Shown: positions 26,923 to 36,082 of the stretch, piece after piece
Position numbering within the stretch: position 1 is the stretch's first letter
Layout of the letters: each line of letters opens with the position of its first letter
NCBI RefSeq assembly: GCF_001969385.1
Contig: NZ_CP014803.1
Coordinates: 47,412 to 111,411 of the forward strand
Origin: Salipiger profundus
GTDB taxonomy: Bacteria > Pseudomonadota > Alphaproteobacteria > Rhodobacterales > Rhodobacteraceae
Direction of reading: 5' to 3'
DNA length: 64,000 bases
The notes under the pieces: generated by a model
Database searches by the model: none
Told to the model about the DNA's origin: nothing
What the model saw: the letters and a program-made list of their open reading frames with translations, nothing else
Translations under genes and position numbers: made by a program

Positions 26923-27774
26923 ATGAGCAATGTTGCGAACGTCCCCGATATCATCCTCGAACCTATGGTTCGGAACGCCATTGTGGAGGACCTGGGTGCA
27001 GCAGGCGACGTGACAACCCGTTCCGTTCTGCCTGAAGGCACGCGCTACAAGGCGCAAATGCGTGCACGGCAGGACGCGGTTGTTTCTGGGATGCAGGTGG
27101 CCTCTCTGGCGTTTCGGCTGATTGATCCCGATCTTATTGTCGAGACTGTTGTCGCGGATGGTACGGCCTGCAAAACGGGCGATACCTTGATGCGTATAGA
27201 GGGATCGGCGGCGTCGATCCTTGCCGCAGAGCGTGTTGCCCTGAACTTTGCCGGGCGGTTGTCCGGGACGGCAACTTTGACAGCGTCCTATGTGCAGGAA
27301 CTTGCGGGTACCAAGACACGTATCACCTGTACACGCAAAACCACACCGGGGCTGAAGCTTGTCGAGAAACTCGCGATTTTGCATGGCGGCGGCCACAATC
27401 ACCGGTTTTCCCTGTCCGATGCAATCCTGATCAAGGACAACCATATCGCAGCGGCTGGTGGCATCAAACAGGTGTTGGAAGCCGTTCAGCGAAATGTGGG
27501 TCACATGGTCGTGGTCGAGATCGAGATCGACGGTTTGCATCAGTTGGACGAGGTGCTTCAGACCGGGGGCGCAGATGTCATCATGTTTGACAATATGTCG
27601 ACCGAAGACATGGCCGAAGCCGTAAAGCGCATTGACGGGCGGGCGAAGACAGAAGCCAGCGGGAATGTGACCCTTGGCCGTTTGCGCGAAATCGCATCGG
27701 CAAATGTGGATTATATTTCCTCCGGTGCTTTGACCCATTCGGCGGGGACCGTCGATTTCGGTTTGGATTTCTGA
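26923..27774 (+). CDS. nadC: carboxylating nicotinate-nucleotide pyrophosphorylase (quinolinate PRTase)
   Basis: Converts quinolinate and PRPP to nicotinate mononucleotide and CO2. The phosphate/quinolinate-binding stretch TRKTTPGLKLVEKLAILHGGGHNHRF and IKDNHI are fully conserved, so an active enzyme is expected. At 283 aa it is standard. No nadA or nadB is nearby. It lies between catabolic genes and is followed by a strong hairpin, so it seems to belong to the aldehyde dehydrogenase transcript. Whether it serves NAD synthesis or removal of pyridine-2,3-dicarboxylate is not clear. Confidence 0.85.
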   Translation: MSNVANVPDIILEPMVRNAIVEDLGAAGDVTTRSVLPEGTRYKAQMRARQDAVVSGMQVASLAFRLIDPDLIVETVVADGTACKTGDTLMRIEGSAASILAAERVALNFAGRLSGTATLTASYVQELAGTKTRITCTRKTTPGLKLVEKLAILHGGGHNHRFSLSDAILIKDNHIAAAGGIKQVLEAVQRNVGHMVVVEIEIDGLHQLDEVLQTGGADVIMFDNMSTEDMAEAVKRIDGRAKTEASGNVTLGRLREIASANVDYISSGALTHSAGTVDFGLDF

Positions 27775-27810
27775 TCCTCTGAACCGCTCCAGACCGTCTG
27801 AAATGCAAAA

Positions 27811-27837
27811 TGCCCGCCCTTTCGGCGGGCAATAAAT
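27811..27837 (+). terminator. hairpin after nadC
   Basis: Perfect 8-bp stem TGCCCGCC / GGCGGGCA with a 5-base loop, followed by an A/T-rich stretch (ATAAATA) rather than a clean T-run. Probably separates nadC from the next gene. Confidence 0.6.
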
Positions 27838-27906
27838 ACCTATTGCGTACGCCTTTCAAAATGGGGCGCTGCTGCATCAACACTTCATAAGGAAAGGCCA
27901 AAACAC

Positions 27907-29676
27907 ATGACAGAGCACAGGCTGTATCAGGTTGAGCGCCCAGTATCGTCGGATAGTTTGGGAGTTTGGGGTAGCGATGTATTTGCGGATATGTTGCGAG
28001 GTTTGGGGGTGAAGTATGTTGCGCTGAACCCTGGGTCGAGCTTTCGGGGTTTGCATGACAGCCTTGTGAACCACCTTGGTAATGAAGATCCGCAGATGCT
28101 GTTGTGTCTGCACGAAGAGCATGCGGTTGCGATTGCACATGGCTATGCGAAGGTGACGGGGGAGCCATTGGCGGTGATTCTGCACAGCAACGTGGGTCTG
28201 ATGCATGGGACGATGGCGATCTTCAACGCATGGTGTGATCGGGTTCCTGTGCTGATCTATGGTGCGACGGGGCCGGTTGATGCGGCGCTGCGGCGTCCTT
28301 GGATTGACTGGCTCCATACCTGCCGTGACCAGGCGTCGATGATCCGGAATTATGTGAAATGGGACGATCAGCCTGGCTCGATGGAGGCGGCGCTGGAATC
28401 GATGTTGCGTGCGGATGTGATCGCGCGGAGCGAGCCGAAAGGGCCGACCTATGTGAACTTTGATGTGTCGATCCAGGAAAAGCAGCACGCGCAGGCCCCG
28501 GCGCTGCCGGATTTTGCGCGTTACCAGCCGCCTTTGCCTGCGGCTCCTTCGGCCGAAGGCGTGGCACGTGCGGCGGACCTGCTGAAGAACGCCAAGGCGC
28601 CTGTGGTGCTGGCGGGGCGGGTGTCGCGCGATCCGGCGGATTGGGCGCGGCGTGTGGCCTTTGTCGAGGGGCTGGGGGCGAAGGTTCTGACGGATATCCG
28701 GATCGGGGCGTCTTTCCCGACGGATCACCCGCGGCATCGGGGTAAACCAGCCTTCTTCATCGACGACGCGGCGGGCGCGGTGCTGCGCGAGGCCGATGTG
28801 ATCCTGAGTCTGGACTGGCTGGATGTCGCGGGTACGCTGAAACTGGCGGGCGAAGTGACGGCGCAGGTGATCCAGGCGTCGCTGGATTATCAGCTGCACA
28901 ATGGCTGGGGGATGGAGCATCAGGCGCTGCCTGCGCTGGATCTGCACCTGGCCTGTGGCCCGGATGTTGCGATGCATGCGATTGCCGATGCCCTGGGTGT
29001 AGGGGCGGGCGAGATGCCCGGTGATTTGCCGGTCAAACCCGCGCTGAACGCCCCCGATGCAGATGTTGAGCTTGATATCATGACGCTGGCCGGGGCGCTT
29101 GGCGAAGGTTTGGAAGGTGTCTGTGCCAGCTTTGTGCGTTGGCCGTTGGGTTGGGCGGGCGAGGCGTGGCACTTCCGTCATCCGCTGGACTTCCTGGGTT
29201 CGGATGGCGGCGCGGGGATCGGCTCGGGTCCTGGGATGCTGATCGGGGCGGCGCTGGCGCTGAAAGACAGCGACCGGCTGCCTGTTGCGGTTCTTGGGGA
29301 CGGCGACTTCATGATGGCGGCCTCGGCATTTTGGACGGCGGCGCATTATGGCACTCCGTTCCTGGCGGTGGTGTCGAACAATCGCTCGTTCTACAATGAC
29401 GAGGTGCACCAGGAACGCGTGGCAGTGGCCCGCAACCGCCCGGTCGAGAACAAGTGGATCGGCCAGCGTATCGGTGATCCGGATATCGACATTGCCGGAG
29501 TTGCGCGGGCGCAGGGCTGCGAAGGGATCGGCCCGGTCTTTACCGCGGGCGAGCTGGTCGAGGCGATCAAACAGGGCGTCGAGATGGTGCGCGCGGGCAA
29601 GAGCGTAGTGATCGATGCACGTGTCCAGCCGGGGTATAACCCCAACATGGTCGCTGGCCTGACGCGGAGCGACTGA
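27907..29676 (+). CDS. ThDP-dependent enzyme, benzoylformate-decarboxylase-like
   Basis: A 589-aa thiamin-diphosphate enzyme with three domains. Glu70 (CLHEEHAVAIAHGYA) activates the cofactor, and GDGDFMM...SNN (464-492) is the ThDP motif. Compared from memory with Pseudomonas benzoylformate decarboxylase, three active-site residues match: Ser44 (NPGSS, Ser26 there), His93 (ILHS, His70) and His274 (PTDHPRHRG, His281). This supports a 2-oxoacid decarboxylase on an aromatic substrate over an acetolactate synthase. It overlaps the next gene's start, so they are probably one operon. The true substrate is not known. Confidence 0.75.
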   Translation: MTEHRLYQVERPVSSDSLGVWGSDVFADMLRGLGVKYVALNPGSSFRGLHDSLVNHLGNEDPQMLLCLHEEHAVAIAHGYAKVTGEPLAVILHSNVGLMHGTMAIFNAWCDRVPVLIYGATGPVDAALRRPWIDWLHTCRDQASMIRNYVKWDDQPGSMEAALESMLRADVIARSEPKGPTYVNFDVSIQEKQHAQAPALPDFARYQPPLPAAPSAEGVARAADLLKNAKAPVVLAGRVSRDPADWARRVAFVEGLGAKVLTDIRIGASFPTDHPRHRGKPAFFIDDAAGAVLREADVILSLDWLDVAGTLKLAGEVTAQVIQASLDYQLHNGWGMEHQALPALDLHLACGPDVAMHAIADALGVGAGEMPGDLPVKPALNAPDADVELDIMTLAGALGEGLEGVCASFVRWPLGWAGEAWHFRHPLDFLGSDGGAGIGSGPGMLIGAALALKDSDRLPVAVLGDGDFMMAASAFWTAAHYGTPFLAVVSNNRSFYNDEVHQERVAVARNRPVENKWIGQRIGDPDIDIAGVARAQGCEGIGPVFTAGELVEAIKQGVEMVRAGKSVVIDARVQPGYNPNMVAGLTRSD

Positions 29677-30710
29677 TGATGACCCCGAAGATCTATATTG
29701 CGCAGGATCCTGTGCTGGAAGAGGTGTTGGACACCGCAACGGATCGGCTGCGGGCCGAAGGCTGGGAGGTCGTTCGCGGCCCCCAGATCACCCCGGGTGT
29801 TCCGCTGCGGCTGACGGAAGAGCAACGGCAGGCGCTGCTGTCGGACGTTGATATCATCGTGGCCAGCTCGCGGTCGCGGCTGAGCGAGGCGGATCTGGAT
29901 GCCTCACCACGGCTGCGGGCGCTGGTCTTTCCGACGATCGGGGTGGATGCGGTCGATCTGGAGGCCTGTGCCGCGCGTGGTCTGATCGTGGCCAATGGTG
30001 CAACGCCCGAGAACTTTCTGGCGATGTCAGAGGCGACAGTGATGCTGATGCTGGTGCTGCTGTACCGGCTGCATGAATCCGAACGCCTGCTACGCGAAAA
30101 TGCGGGCCGGCCGCAGCAGATGTATGCGCGGATGGTGCGGGGCCGGACGATCGGCCTGATCGGGTCTGGCCGGATTGGGGCCGGGGTGATCGAGCGACTG
30201 CTGGCGTTCGAGCCGGCACAGATCCTGGTGCACGATCCGTTCCTGACACCTGACACCGCACCCGCGGGCGTACGGTTGGTGGAGCGCGACGCGCTGCTGA
30301 CCACGTCCGATGTGGTCAGCCTGCATGTGCCGCTCAACGCGCAGACGCGAGGCATGATTGCCGAGGCGGAACTGCGCGCGATGAAGACAAATGCGGTTCT
30401 GATCAACACCTCGCGCGGGGGTCTCATTGACGAGGATGCGCTGGTGCGGGTGATGACAGCAGGACACCTGGCCGGTGCGGGGCTGGACGTGACGGAAACC
30501 GAACCGCTGCCCGCCGACCACCCGCTGCGCGGCCTCGACCGGGTGATCCTCACCCCGCATATCCTGGGCCACACCATTGATCTCTACACGGTCATGCCCG
30601 ACGTCCTCGTCGAAAACGCAACACGCATCATGAAAGGTGATCTGCCGACATATGTCAGGAACCCCGATGTGGTGGAACGCTGGCGACAAAAGTTGAACGA
30701 TCTGAACTGA
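29676..30710 (+). CDS. NAD-dependent D-2-hydroxyacid dehydrogenase
   Basis: A 344-aa D-isomer-specific dehydrogenase. The nucleotide motif is GLIGSGRIGAGV; catalytic residues are Arg (INTSRGGLIDEDAL), Glu (ETEPLPADHPL) and His (TPHILGHT). It interconverts a 2-hydroxyacid and 2-oxoacid. Coupled to the ThDP enzyme (TGATGATG overlap), it may supply a 2-oxoacid such as an aromatic glyoxylate from a D-mandelate-type substrate. Confidence 0.82.
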   Translation: MMTPKIYIAQDPVLEEVLDTATDRLRAEGWEVVRGPQITPGVPLRLTEEQRQALLSDVDIIVASSRSRLSEADLDASPRLRALVFPTIGVDAVDLEACAARGLIVANGATPENFLAMSEATVMLMLVLLYRLHESERLLRENAGRPQQMYARMVRGRTIGLIGSGRIGAGVIERLLAFEPAQILVHDPFLTPDTAPAGVRLVERDALLTTSDVVSLHVPLNAQTRGMIAEAELRAMKTNAVLINTSRGGLIDEDALVRVMTAGHLAGAGLDVTETEPLPADHPLRGLDRVILTPHILGHTIDLYTVMPDVLVENATRIMKGDLPTYVRNPDVVERWRQKLNDLN

Positions 30711-31096
30711 CCAACCCCTCCGCGCGAACGGTGTGCACAGCCGAACTGCAGAGCCTATGTTCCTTGCACCTATTGAATGGCCGTGAACCGCGCCGGGTTT
30801 GCCGGAGGCGTTACACAACGGTTGCCCGGCGCTGTGCGGCACAGTGGTGCAAGGCAGGTGTCGGCGCATGATGGTCGCGTACTGGAAAGCAACCGGCGCA
30901 CAATCCCGACACAGGGGCAAAACCACCCCGGAAGAAAGTCCATACTCGGGCCCAACGATAGGCACCCCGGCTTCCATGTCTTGACTTTGTACCAAGGCTC
31001 GGCACCTATGTTGCGCGCGCCACAACTCTGGAGTTCTTAGCTATCAAGTCCGGGCGGGCGCGCTGTTTGGATAAAAACCATGTGTGGAGACAGGCC
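30711..31096. other. intergenic region containing the marR promoter
   Basis: No gene is recognised. It ends with a possible -35 TTGACT (30981-30986), a weak -10 near 31007, the operator-like TTAGCTATCAAG at 31037-31048 and a GGAG ribosome site before a GTG start. Confidence 0.5.
31037..31048. promoter_or_regulatory. SlyA-type operator half-match upstream of marR
   Basis: TTAGCTATCAAG has a perfect left arm and a degenerate right arm of the TTAG-N4-CTAA palindrome, 49 bases before the marR start. Autoregulation through such a site is usual for MarR proteins. Confidence 0.45.
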
Positions 31097-31624
31097 GTGA
31101 GCGATGCGATGAAAGAAAAGCAATCAAGCCACGTACCTGTCCAACCCGACGAGCGCATGGCCCGGCTGGTACGACTGGCGGCCCGCGGGTTCAACCGGGC
31201 GCTTCAACTTCGACTGCAAACGGAAAATGTTACGTTCGGTCAGTGGATTTTCCTGCGCATCCTCTGGCAGGAAGACGGGTTGTCGCAACGCGAACTGAGC
31301 GACCGGGCGCATCTCACCGAACCCACCGCCCACACCGCGCTCATCAAAATGGAAGAATTGGGTTTCATAGAGCGACGCAACGTCGAGGGCAACAAACGGC
31401 GCCAGCACGCGTTTCTGACGCGGAAGGGCTTGGAGCTGCGCGACGTTCTCGAACCTCTGGCGCTCGAAGTGAACGATGCAGCGATGGCGGGACTGTCCAA
31501 GAAAGCTCAGGAAGACTTGCGACACGCACTTGCCGTGATGATCCGGAACCTCGAAAATGACGAACAGGATGCGGCCGCCAGAGGGGTCCGTGTTCCCCCG
31601 ACCAAGGGCAACACAGCAAACTGA
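31097..31624 (+). CDS. MarR-family regulator of the phthalate-type cluster
   Basis: A winged-helix MarR protein (175 aa). LRILWQEDGLSQRELSDRAHLTEPTAHTALIKMEELGFIERRNVEGNKRRQHAFLTRKG spans the recognition helix and wing. The GTG at 31097 is chosen because GGAGA lies about seven bases upstream; the preceding TTG at 31067 has none. The gene precedes the transporter genes. SlyA-type palindromes occur before it and before the following units, so it is the leading candidate for the local repressor. Confidence 0.82.
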   Translation: MSDAMKEKQSSHVPVQPDERMARLVRLAARGFNRALQLRLQTENVTFGQWIFLRILWQEDGLSQRELSDRAHLTEPTAHTALIKMEELGFIERRNVEGNKRRQHAFLTRKGLELRDVLEPLALEVNDAAMAGLSKKAQEDLRHALAVMIRNLENDEQDAAARGVRVPPTKGNTAN

Positions 31625-31934
31625 ATCGCGAGCCATGCGTGCCGAGTGTCCGGCGCGGGCCATTCAATGGCGGTTGCGGACATAGAGAGCCTATGGGGGC
31701 GGGGGTTTGAGGCCTGCTGCTCCGGGGCTCCACGGGTTGATAGTGCGTCACGACAAAGCACCTACGCCGGACACACGGCTTCGGCGTGTTCCGCGTCAGG
31801 AACTATGACTTGAGTGGCTTTCGCTGAACAATAGTCTCGACTTCAATCAGGGTTGACGGGTGCGAGTGGATAGACTACTAGCATTAAAGATAGATATCTA
31901 ATATTAGATGTCTACTGAAAACAGGGAGGAAGAC
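31625..31934. other. promoter region of the TRAP transporter genes
   Basis: No coding sequence is recognised. It holds the -35 candidate, the operator cluster listed separately, and the AGGGAGGAAG ribosome site of the binding-protein gene. Confidence 0.55.
31870..31915. promoter_or_regulatory. three clustered SlyA-type operator sites before the TRAP genes
   Basis: ATAGACTACTAG (31870-31881), ATAGATATCTAA (31890-31901) and TTAGATGTCTAC (31904-31915) lie downstream of a TTGACG -35 candidate (31853-31858). The last two together form a 22-bp near-perfect dyad around ATCTAATATTAGAT. This is the densest operator cluster in the region. Confidence 0.6.
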
Positions 31935-32924
31935 ATGAAATTTCCAATCAAAGCCGTTGCCGCATCGATCGGCCTCGCGGTTCTTGCGAGCGCTGCTTCC
32001 GCAGAAAGCGTTAATGTGACCCTTTCAGGCGGCAATCCCTCGGGGCTTTGGTCGCTTCTGGGCGCTGGTATTGACCGTGCCGTCAAGGCGGATGACCCGA
32101 GCGGCGTGGTGACCTATCAGGCCACCGGGGGTGGCTTTGCGAACATCGGCCTTCTGGGCCGTGAACGGACCGACCTGGGGATGGCACATGATGCCGAGAT
32201 CAAGCTGGCCCTCGCAGGGGACGAACCGTTTGACGCGCCGATCGAGAACCTTCAAGCCATCGGCTACATGTACAACTGGGCGCCGATGCACTTCTTCATC
32301 AAGAAGTCTCTTGCCGAAGAATATGGCATCGACAGCATTGACGACCTCGCGACGTCCGGCGCGGCGATCCGTGTTGCGAACAACAATGCCGGGAACATCG
32401 TCGCCAACATCACGACCTTCATGCTCGAAGAGGCGGGCTACGACGAAGCCACGATCGAGTCCAATGGCGGCGTGCTTGTCCGCGGTGGTTCGTCACAGCA
32501 AGCAGATCTGATTGCAGACGGCCGCACCGATATGGTGATCAACGGCATTTTCATCGGACATTCGTCGTTCCGTAAAGTTGACGAGGGCAATGACGTCGTG
32601 TTGCTCAGCGTTCCCGAAAACATCATCGCTGCGACCAACGAGCGTTTCGGAACCGGCACGTTCACAATTCCAGCCGACAGCTACAAGAACCAGACCGAAG
32701 ATGTCGTCACGCTCGCACTGGGTGCGATGGTAATCACTTCCGATGTACTGCCGGAAGAAACTGGCTACATGCTCGCAAAGAGCATCGCGTCCAATATCGA
32801 CGAGATCCGCGGCGTGCATAAGGCGATGCAGGCGCTCACACCGGAACTTCTGACGTCGCAGACCACGCTGCCGTTCCATCCTGGTGCGGAGCGTGCCTAC
32901 AAGGAACTGGGTCTGCTCAAGTAA
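31935..32924 (+). CDS. TAXI-type TRAP transporter substrate-binding protein
   Basis: A periplasmic solute receptor (329 aa) of the TAXI family. A Sec signal peptide (MKFPIKAVAASIGLAVLASAASA, cut near residue 24) is followed by VNVTLSGGNPSGLWSLLGAGIDRAVKADDP, the family's signature opening. VVTYQATGGGFANIGLL and IRVANNNAGNIVANITTFMLEEAGY are ligand-lobe elements. The start at 31935 lies seven bases after AGGGAGGAAG. With the fused permease downstream it forms a Na+-driven uptake system. In this context the ligand is probably phthalate or a related aromatic carboxylate. Confidence 0.88.
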   Translation: MKFPIKAVAASIGLAVLASAASAESVNVTLSGGNPSGLWSLLGAGIDRAVKADDPSGVVTYQATGGGFANIGLLGRERTDLGMAHDAEIKLALAGDEPFDAPIENLQAIGYMYNWAPMHFFIKKSLAEEYGIDSIDDLATSGAAIRVANNNAGNIVANITTFMLEEAGYDEATIESNGGVLVRGGSSQQADLIADGRTDMVINGIFIGHSSFRKVDEGNDVVLLSVPENIIAATNERFGTGTFTIPADSYKNQTEDVVTLALGAMVITSDVLPEETGYMLAKSIASNIDEIRGVHKAMQALTPELLTSQTTLPFHPGAERAYKELGLLK

Positions 32925-32941
32925 GGTCGATCCCGCGATCC

Positions 32942-32974
32942 GGCCGGCGCGCGCTGCAACGACACGCGCCGGCC
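32942..32974 (+). terminator. large intergenic hairpin between binding protein and permease
   Basis: A perfect 10-bp GC stem (GGCCGGCGCG / CGCGCCGGCC) with a 13-base loop and no T-run. Such hairpins behind binding-protein genes usually stabilise the upstream mRNA or dampen read-through, so the receptor is made in excess over the permease. Confidence 0.55.
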
Positions 32975-33090
32975 CACTCATGGACTGCACAGAGCAATGC
33001 CCCGCGGTGGCTACGTGAGATGTCACGTCATGTCATCGCGCGGCCCATACATCGCGGTTCTTTCTCTTCTCTGCCTTATACGGGGTCTAC

Positions 33091-34995
33091 ATGAATTTTC
33101 CTTCGCTTACAGAAACCGGTCGTCGTAGAAATTTAGGCTCGCCGATGAGAACCATCGTCATGGTTCTGGCGGCGGCATTCGCGGTTTGGGTAATCCACTC
33201 GAACCTCTTCATCATCTCCGATCCGCTCATTCAGGGCATTCTGTTCGTATCGGGCATTTTCACGATTCTCTTCCTCGCGATCGGCGCGACCTCGCGCGCG
33301 CCGGACAGCATTCCGATCTATGATTGGGTTCTCTCTGCGCTGAGCCTGGCCACAGGGGTGTATTTCTACGTGACCTCGGGAGCGATTGCGGACCGGATCA
33401 GTCTACTCGACGAATTCACAACCGATCAGTTTTTCTTTGGCTCAGCCTTGTTGTTTCTGACCATCGAAGCGACCCGCCGGACCACCGGCCTAGGCCTGAC
33501 CGGCGTTGTCGCCCTCTTCCTGATTTATAATCTGTTTGGCTCTCTTCTGCCGCCGCCATTCGGGCATCGCGTCAGCGAGTTCAGCTATCTCTTGGATATT
33601 CTGGTTTTCACCACCGATGGACTTTTTGGCGTGCCGCTTCAGGTCGTTGCCAGCTATGTTTTCCTGTTCGTGATGTTTGGAACATTCCTGGCCAAGGCCG
33701 GGGGAGGGGACTTCTTTTTCAACCTTGCAGCGCTTGTGACCGGCAATGCGCGCGGCGGCCCCGCCAAAATCGCGATCATTTCGTCGGGCCTGTACGGCAC
33801 GATGTCCGGGAGCCCAACATCCGATGTTGTTGCAACGGGGTCGATCACGATCCCTGTCATGAAGCGACTCGGCTATCGGGCACGGTTCGCGGGGGCGGTG
33901 GAAGTCGCGGCGTCGTCTGGCGGAAGCGCGATGCCTCCGATCATGGGGTCAGCAGCCTTCATCATGGCCGAGTATTCCGGCATTTCCTACAACGCCATCG
34001 TGCTCGCCGCTCTGGTGCCGGCGCTTCTATACTACACGGGTGTCTTCGCTCAGGTTCACTTCCGGTCAGTCAAGCACAACCTTCGACCCTCTGCAGACGA
34101 AATACCTTCAGCAAAGGAAACATTCAGGACCGGATGGGTTTTCCTGCTGCCGATCATCGGCATCATCGTCGCCCTCATTCTGGGGTATTCCCCGACCTTC
34201 ACAGCCGGTGTCGGAGTTCTGGTAACCATCCTGTCCGCGATGATGCTGAAAGACACACGGCTGTCACTGTGGCAGTTGGTGGAAGGGCTGGGGGCGACTA
34301 CGCTCCAGATTCTGCCAGTCGCCGGCGCTTGTGCCGCGGCCGGTCTTGTGATTGGCGGCTTGTCGATGACCGGCCTTGGAATGAAATCCGCGAACGTCAT
34401 TTTGACTGTCAGCAACATGCAACCACTGCTGACACTCGTTATCGCCGCGGTCGTCACGATTGTTCTCGGTCTCGGGATGCCAACGCCCAGTGCGTATATC
34501 CTGGCAGCCGTGCTGGTCGGACCGGCGCTGGCAAAGCTCGGTTTCCCGACGTTGCCGAGCCAGATGTTTCTGCTCTACTACGCGATTCTCTCGGCACTGA
34601 CGCCACCGATTGCTGTGGCTGCAATCGCGGCCTCAGCGATTGCCGACGAAGACCCCTTCAAGATCGCGTTCTCTGCAGTCCGGCTAGCCGTCGTCGGCTT
34701 CCTGCTGCCCTTCGCCTTCGTGTGGAACCCGGGTATCCTCCTAGAACTTGGCCCCCTGGCAAACACCTTGGCCGTCGTGGGTGCGTTTGCCGGAGCCCTC
34801 GCGGTCGCAGCCTCTCTGGAAGGCTTGGTCAAGACGCAACTCACTGCAATCGAAAGGGGCGTACTTCCCATCGCTGCGATTGGCGCCGTAAGCCCATATT
34901 TGGCGGTATCCGCGATCTGTATTTTGGTGATTGTCGCAATGCTAATCCGGCAGATCGCTTTCACGACAGAAAGCGCCCACGTCGACAGTGCCTAG
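33091..34995 (+). CDS. TRAP transporter fused permease (4TM-12TM)
   Basis: A 634-aa integral membrane protein combining the small (DctQ-like) and large (DctM-like) TRAP subunits, as is normal for TAXI systems. Conserved features are KIAIISSGLYGTMSGSPTSDVVATGSITIPVMKRLGY, AGAVEVAASSGGSAMPPIMGSAAFIMAEYSGISY and LGLGMPTPSAYILAAVLVGPAL, which form the transport core. It follows the binding protein gene directly and probably shares its promoter. Confidence 0.92.
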   Translation: MNFPSLTETGRRRNLGSPMRTIVMVLAAAFAVWVIHSNLFIISDPLIQGILFVSGIFTILFLAIGATSRAPDSIPIYDWVLSALSLATGVYFYVTSGAIADRISLLDEFTTDQFFFGSALLFLTIEATRRTTGLGLTGVVALFLIYNLFGSLLPPPFGHRVSEFSYLLDILVFTTDGLFGVPLQVVASYVFLFVMFGTFLAKAGGGDFFFNLAALVTGNARGGPAKIAIISSGLYGTMSGSPTSDVVATGSITIPVMKRLGYRARFAGAVEVAASSGGSAMPPIMGSAAFIMAEYSGISYNAIVLAALVPALLYYTGVFAQVHFRSVKHNLRPSADEIPSAKETFRTGWVFLLPIIGIIVALILGYSPTFTAGVGVLVTILSAMMLKDTRLSLWQLVEGLGATTLQILPVAGACAAAGLVIGGLSMTGLGMKSANVILTVSNMQPLLTLVIAAVVTIVLGLGMPTPSAYILAAVLVGPALAKLGFPTLPSQMFLLYYAILSALTPPIAVAAIAASAIADEDPFKIAFSAVRLAVVGFLLPFAFVWNPGILLELGPLANTLAVVGAFAGALAVAASLEGLVKTQLTAIERGVLPIAAIGAVSPYLAVSAICILVIVAMLIRQIAFTTESAHVDSA

Positions 34996-35195
34996 CTGTG
35001 GCGCCTCAGCAGGTTGCCCCTATTGAAGTGCAGTCTGGTCATCGAGGGATTCAACCCAGAGGCGGCATTTGGTCTGGGCCAATTTTTAAGGTTGGTCCGG
35101 GCCGGTCGGCCTATGACACCGAACACAGGCGGCCACTTCCGTAGGTGGGAACTGATCATTTCGCAACCGGCGCAAAGTATGTCGAGGTTCAGAAA

Positions 35196-35771
35196 ATGAA
35201 TGAAACACGGGGGCCGGAAGAACTTGGGCCAAAACAGCTTTGTATTGGCACCGACGCGATCTCCGAGCTGTCGGTTTCCATCAGAGCACCCCTTGTACAG
35301 GCCGCGGTCGTCGCGAAGGCGATCAACGATGCCGCTCTTGATCACCTAGATTGGAACCGATTTGACGCGCACATGTCCCTACAGAATCAGACTGGCATTG
35401 ACCAGATCATCTTCTCGGTGACCTTGCATGGGGAAGAAGCATCCGATTCGCTCCGAGACGGAATGGCCGCCTTGGGCCATGATCTCGAAGAGAGGCTGAG
35501 CTTCGCTTCGGTGACTGTAGGACACCAGGTGCCAGCCAGCGGTACGGACCCGAACCCATCGACCGCGCCACGTTTTTGGAAGGCCTGGGTGGCCAGCATG
35601 CTGGGTGTCTATCCCTTGCTGATCCTTATCTACTACGCGCTGCAACCGCTCACGCAAAACCTTCCAGGTCCGGTGTCTCTGTTCCTTGTTGCGCTGGTGC
35701 TCACCGGAGTGAACGGTGTCTACGTTGCGCCGTTTCTGGGCAATAGATTGCGTTTATGGCTCACACGGTGA
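35196..35771 (+). CDS. membrane-anchored small protein with ABM-like C-terminal tail
   Basis: A 191-aa protein not assigned to a pathway. The soluble N-terminal half has an alpha/beta pattern that may be a ferredoxin-like (antibiotic-biosynthesis-monooxygenase) fold. The C-terminal two helices, FWKAWVASMLGVYPLLILIYYALQPL and PGPVSLFLVALVLTGVNGVYVAPFLGNRLRLWL, match the membrane tail found in many ABM-type proteins. It sits between the transporter and the Rieske oxygenase, so it may be linked to aromatic uptake or oxidation. The start at 35196 is chosen by reading-frame quality. Confidence 0.5.
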   Translation: MNETRGPEELGPKQLCIGTDAISELSVSIRAPLVQAAVVAKAINDAALDHLDWNRFDAHMSLQNQTGIDQIIFSVTLHGEEASDSLRDGMAALGHDLEERLSFASVTVGHQVPASGTDPNPSTAPRFWKAWVASMLGVYPLLILIYYALQPLTQNLPGPVSLFLVALVLTGVNGVYVAPFLGNRLRLWLTR

Positions 35772-36082
35772 AGCGAGATGGCGCGCTTGCCGCGACTCAT
35801 GCGCAGGCTGGCTGCCATGGCACCTCAGTAACGGGCCCGGCAAGCCGCTGTCGGGGAGGTTCCGGAGCACAATTGCGCGAAAGTATCTCGGTCAGGCGAT
35901 CTCGTCAGATTGGTCTAGTTCAGAACCCGCTATTTCGGGCAACAAGTGAGGTCATGTCCTACAACGCAGGCAAAAAAAGTGGCAGGTTACGTTGACAGAC
36001 AAAACTTAGAGAGCTAAGAATAGTTGAGCGGTAGAGAACCACTCATCCACTGAAAGAGTCGGATGCCCTTGGAGGAGCCCAG
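35772..36082. other. promoter region of the Rieske oxygenase gene
   Basis: No gene is recognised. The interval ends with TTGACA at 35992-35997, the SlyA-type palindrome at 36006-36017, and GGAGGAG before the ATG. Confidence 0.55.
36005..36018. promoter_or_regulatory. SlyA-type operator before the Rieske oxygenase gene
   Basis: CTTAG-AGAG-CTAAG is a perfect dyad whose 12-bp core TTAGAGAGCTAA fits TTAG-N4-CTAA. It begins eight bases after a perfect TTGACA -35 box, where it would overlap the promoter spacer. Confidence 0.6.

Noticed and set aside
27907..29676. Naming the ThDP enzyme as acetolactate synthase.
   Set aside because: The His pair matching benzoylformate decarboxylase and the catabolic context argue against branched-chain amino acid synthesis; no regulatory subunit gene is nearby.
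27877..29739. A 620-codon open frame on the minus strand opposite the ThDP enzyme gene.
   Set aside because: It is antisense to a gene with clear active-site motifs, is rich in Arg/His/Pro as expected for GC-rich shadow frames, and has no family resemblance. The same applies to the minus-strand frame at 26245-27738.
31870..31915. Reading the ATCTAATATTAGAT palindrome as one long operator for a different regulator.
   Set aside because: It resolves into two overlapping-phase TTAG-N4-CTAA-type sites of the kind seen at the other promoters, which is the simpler explanation.
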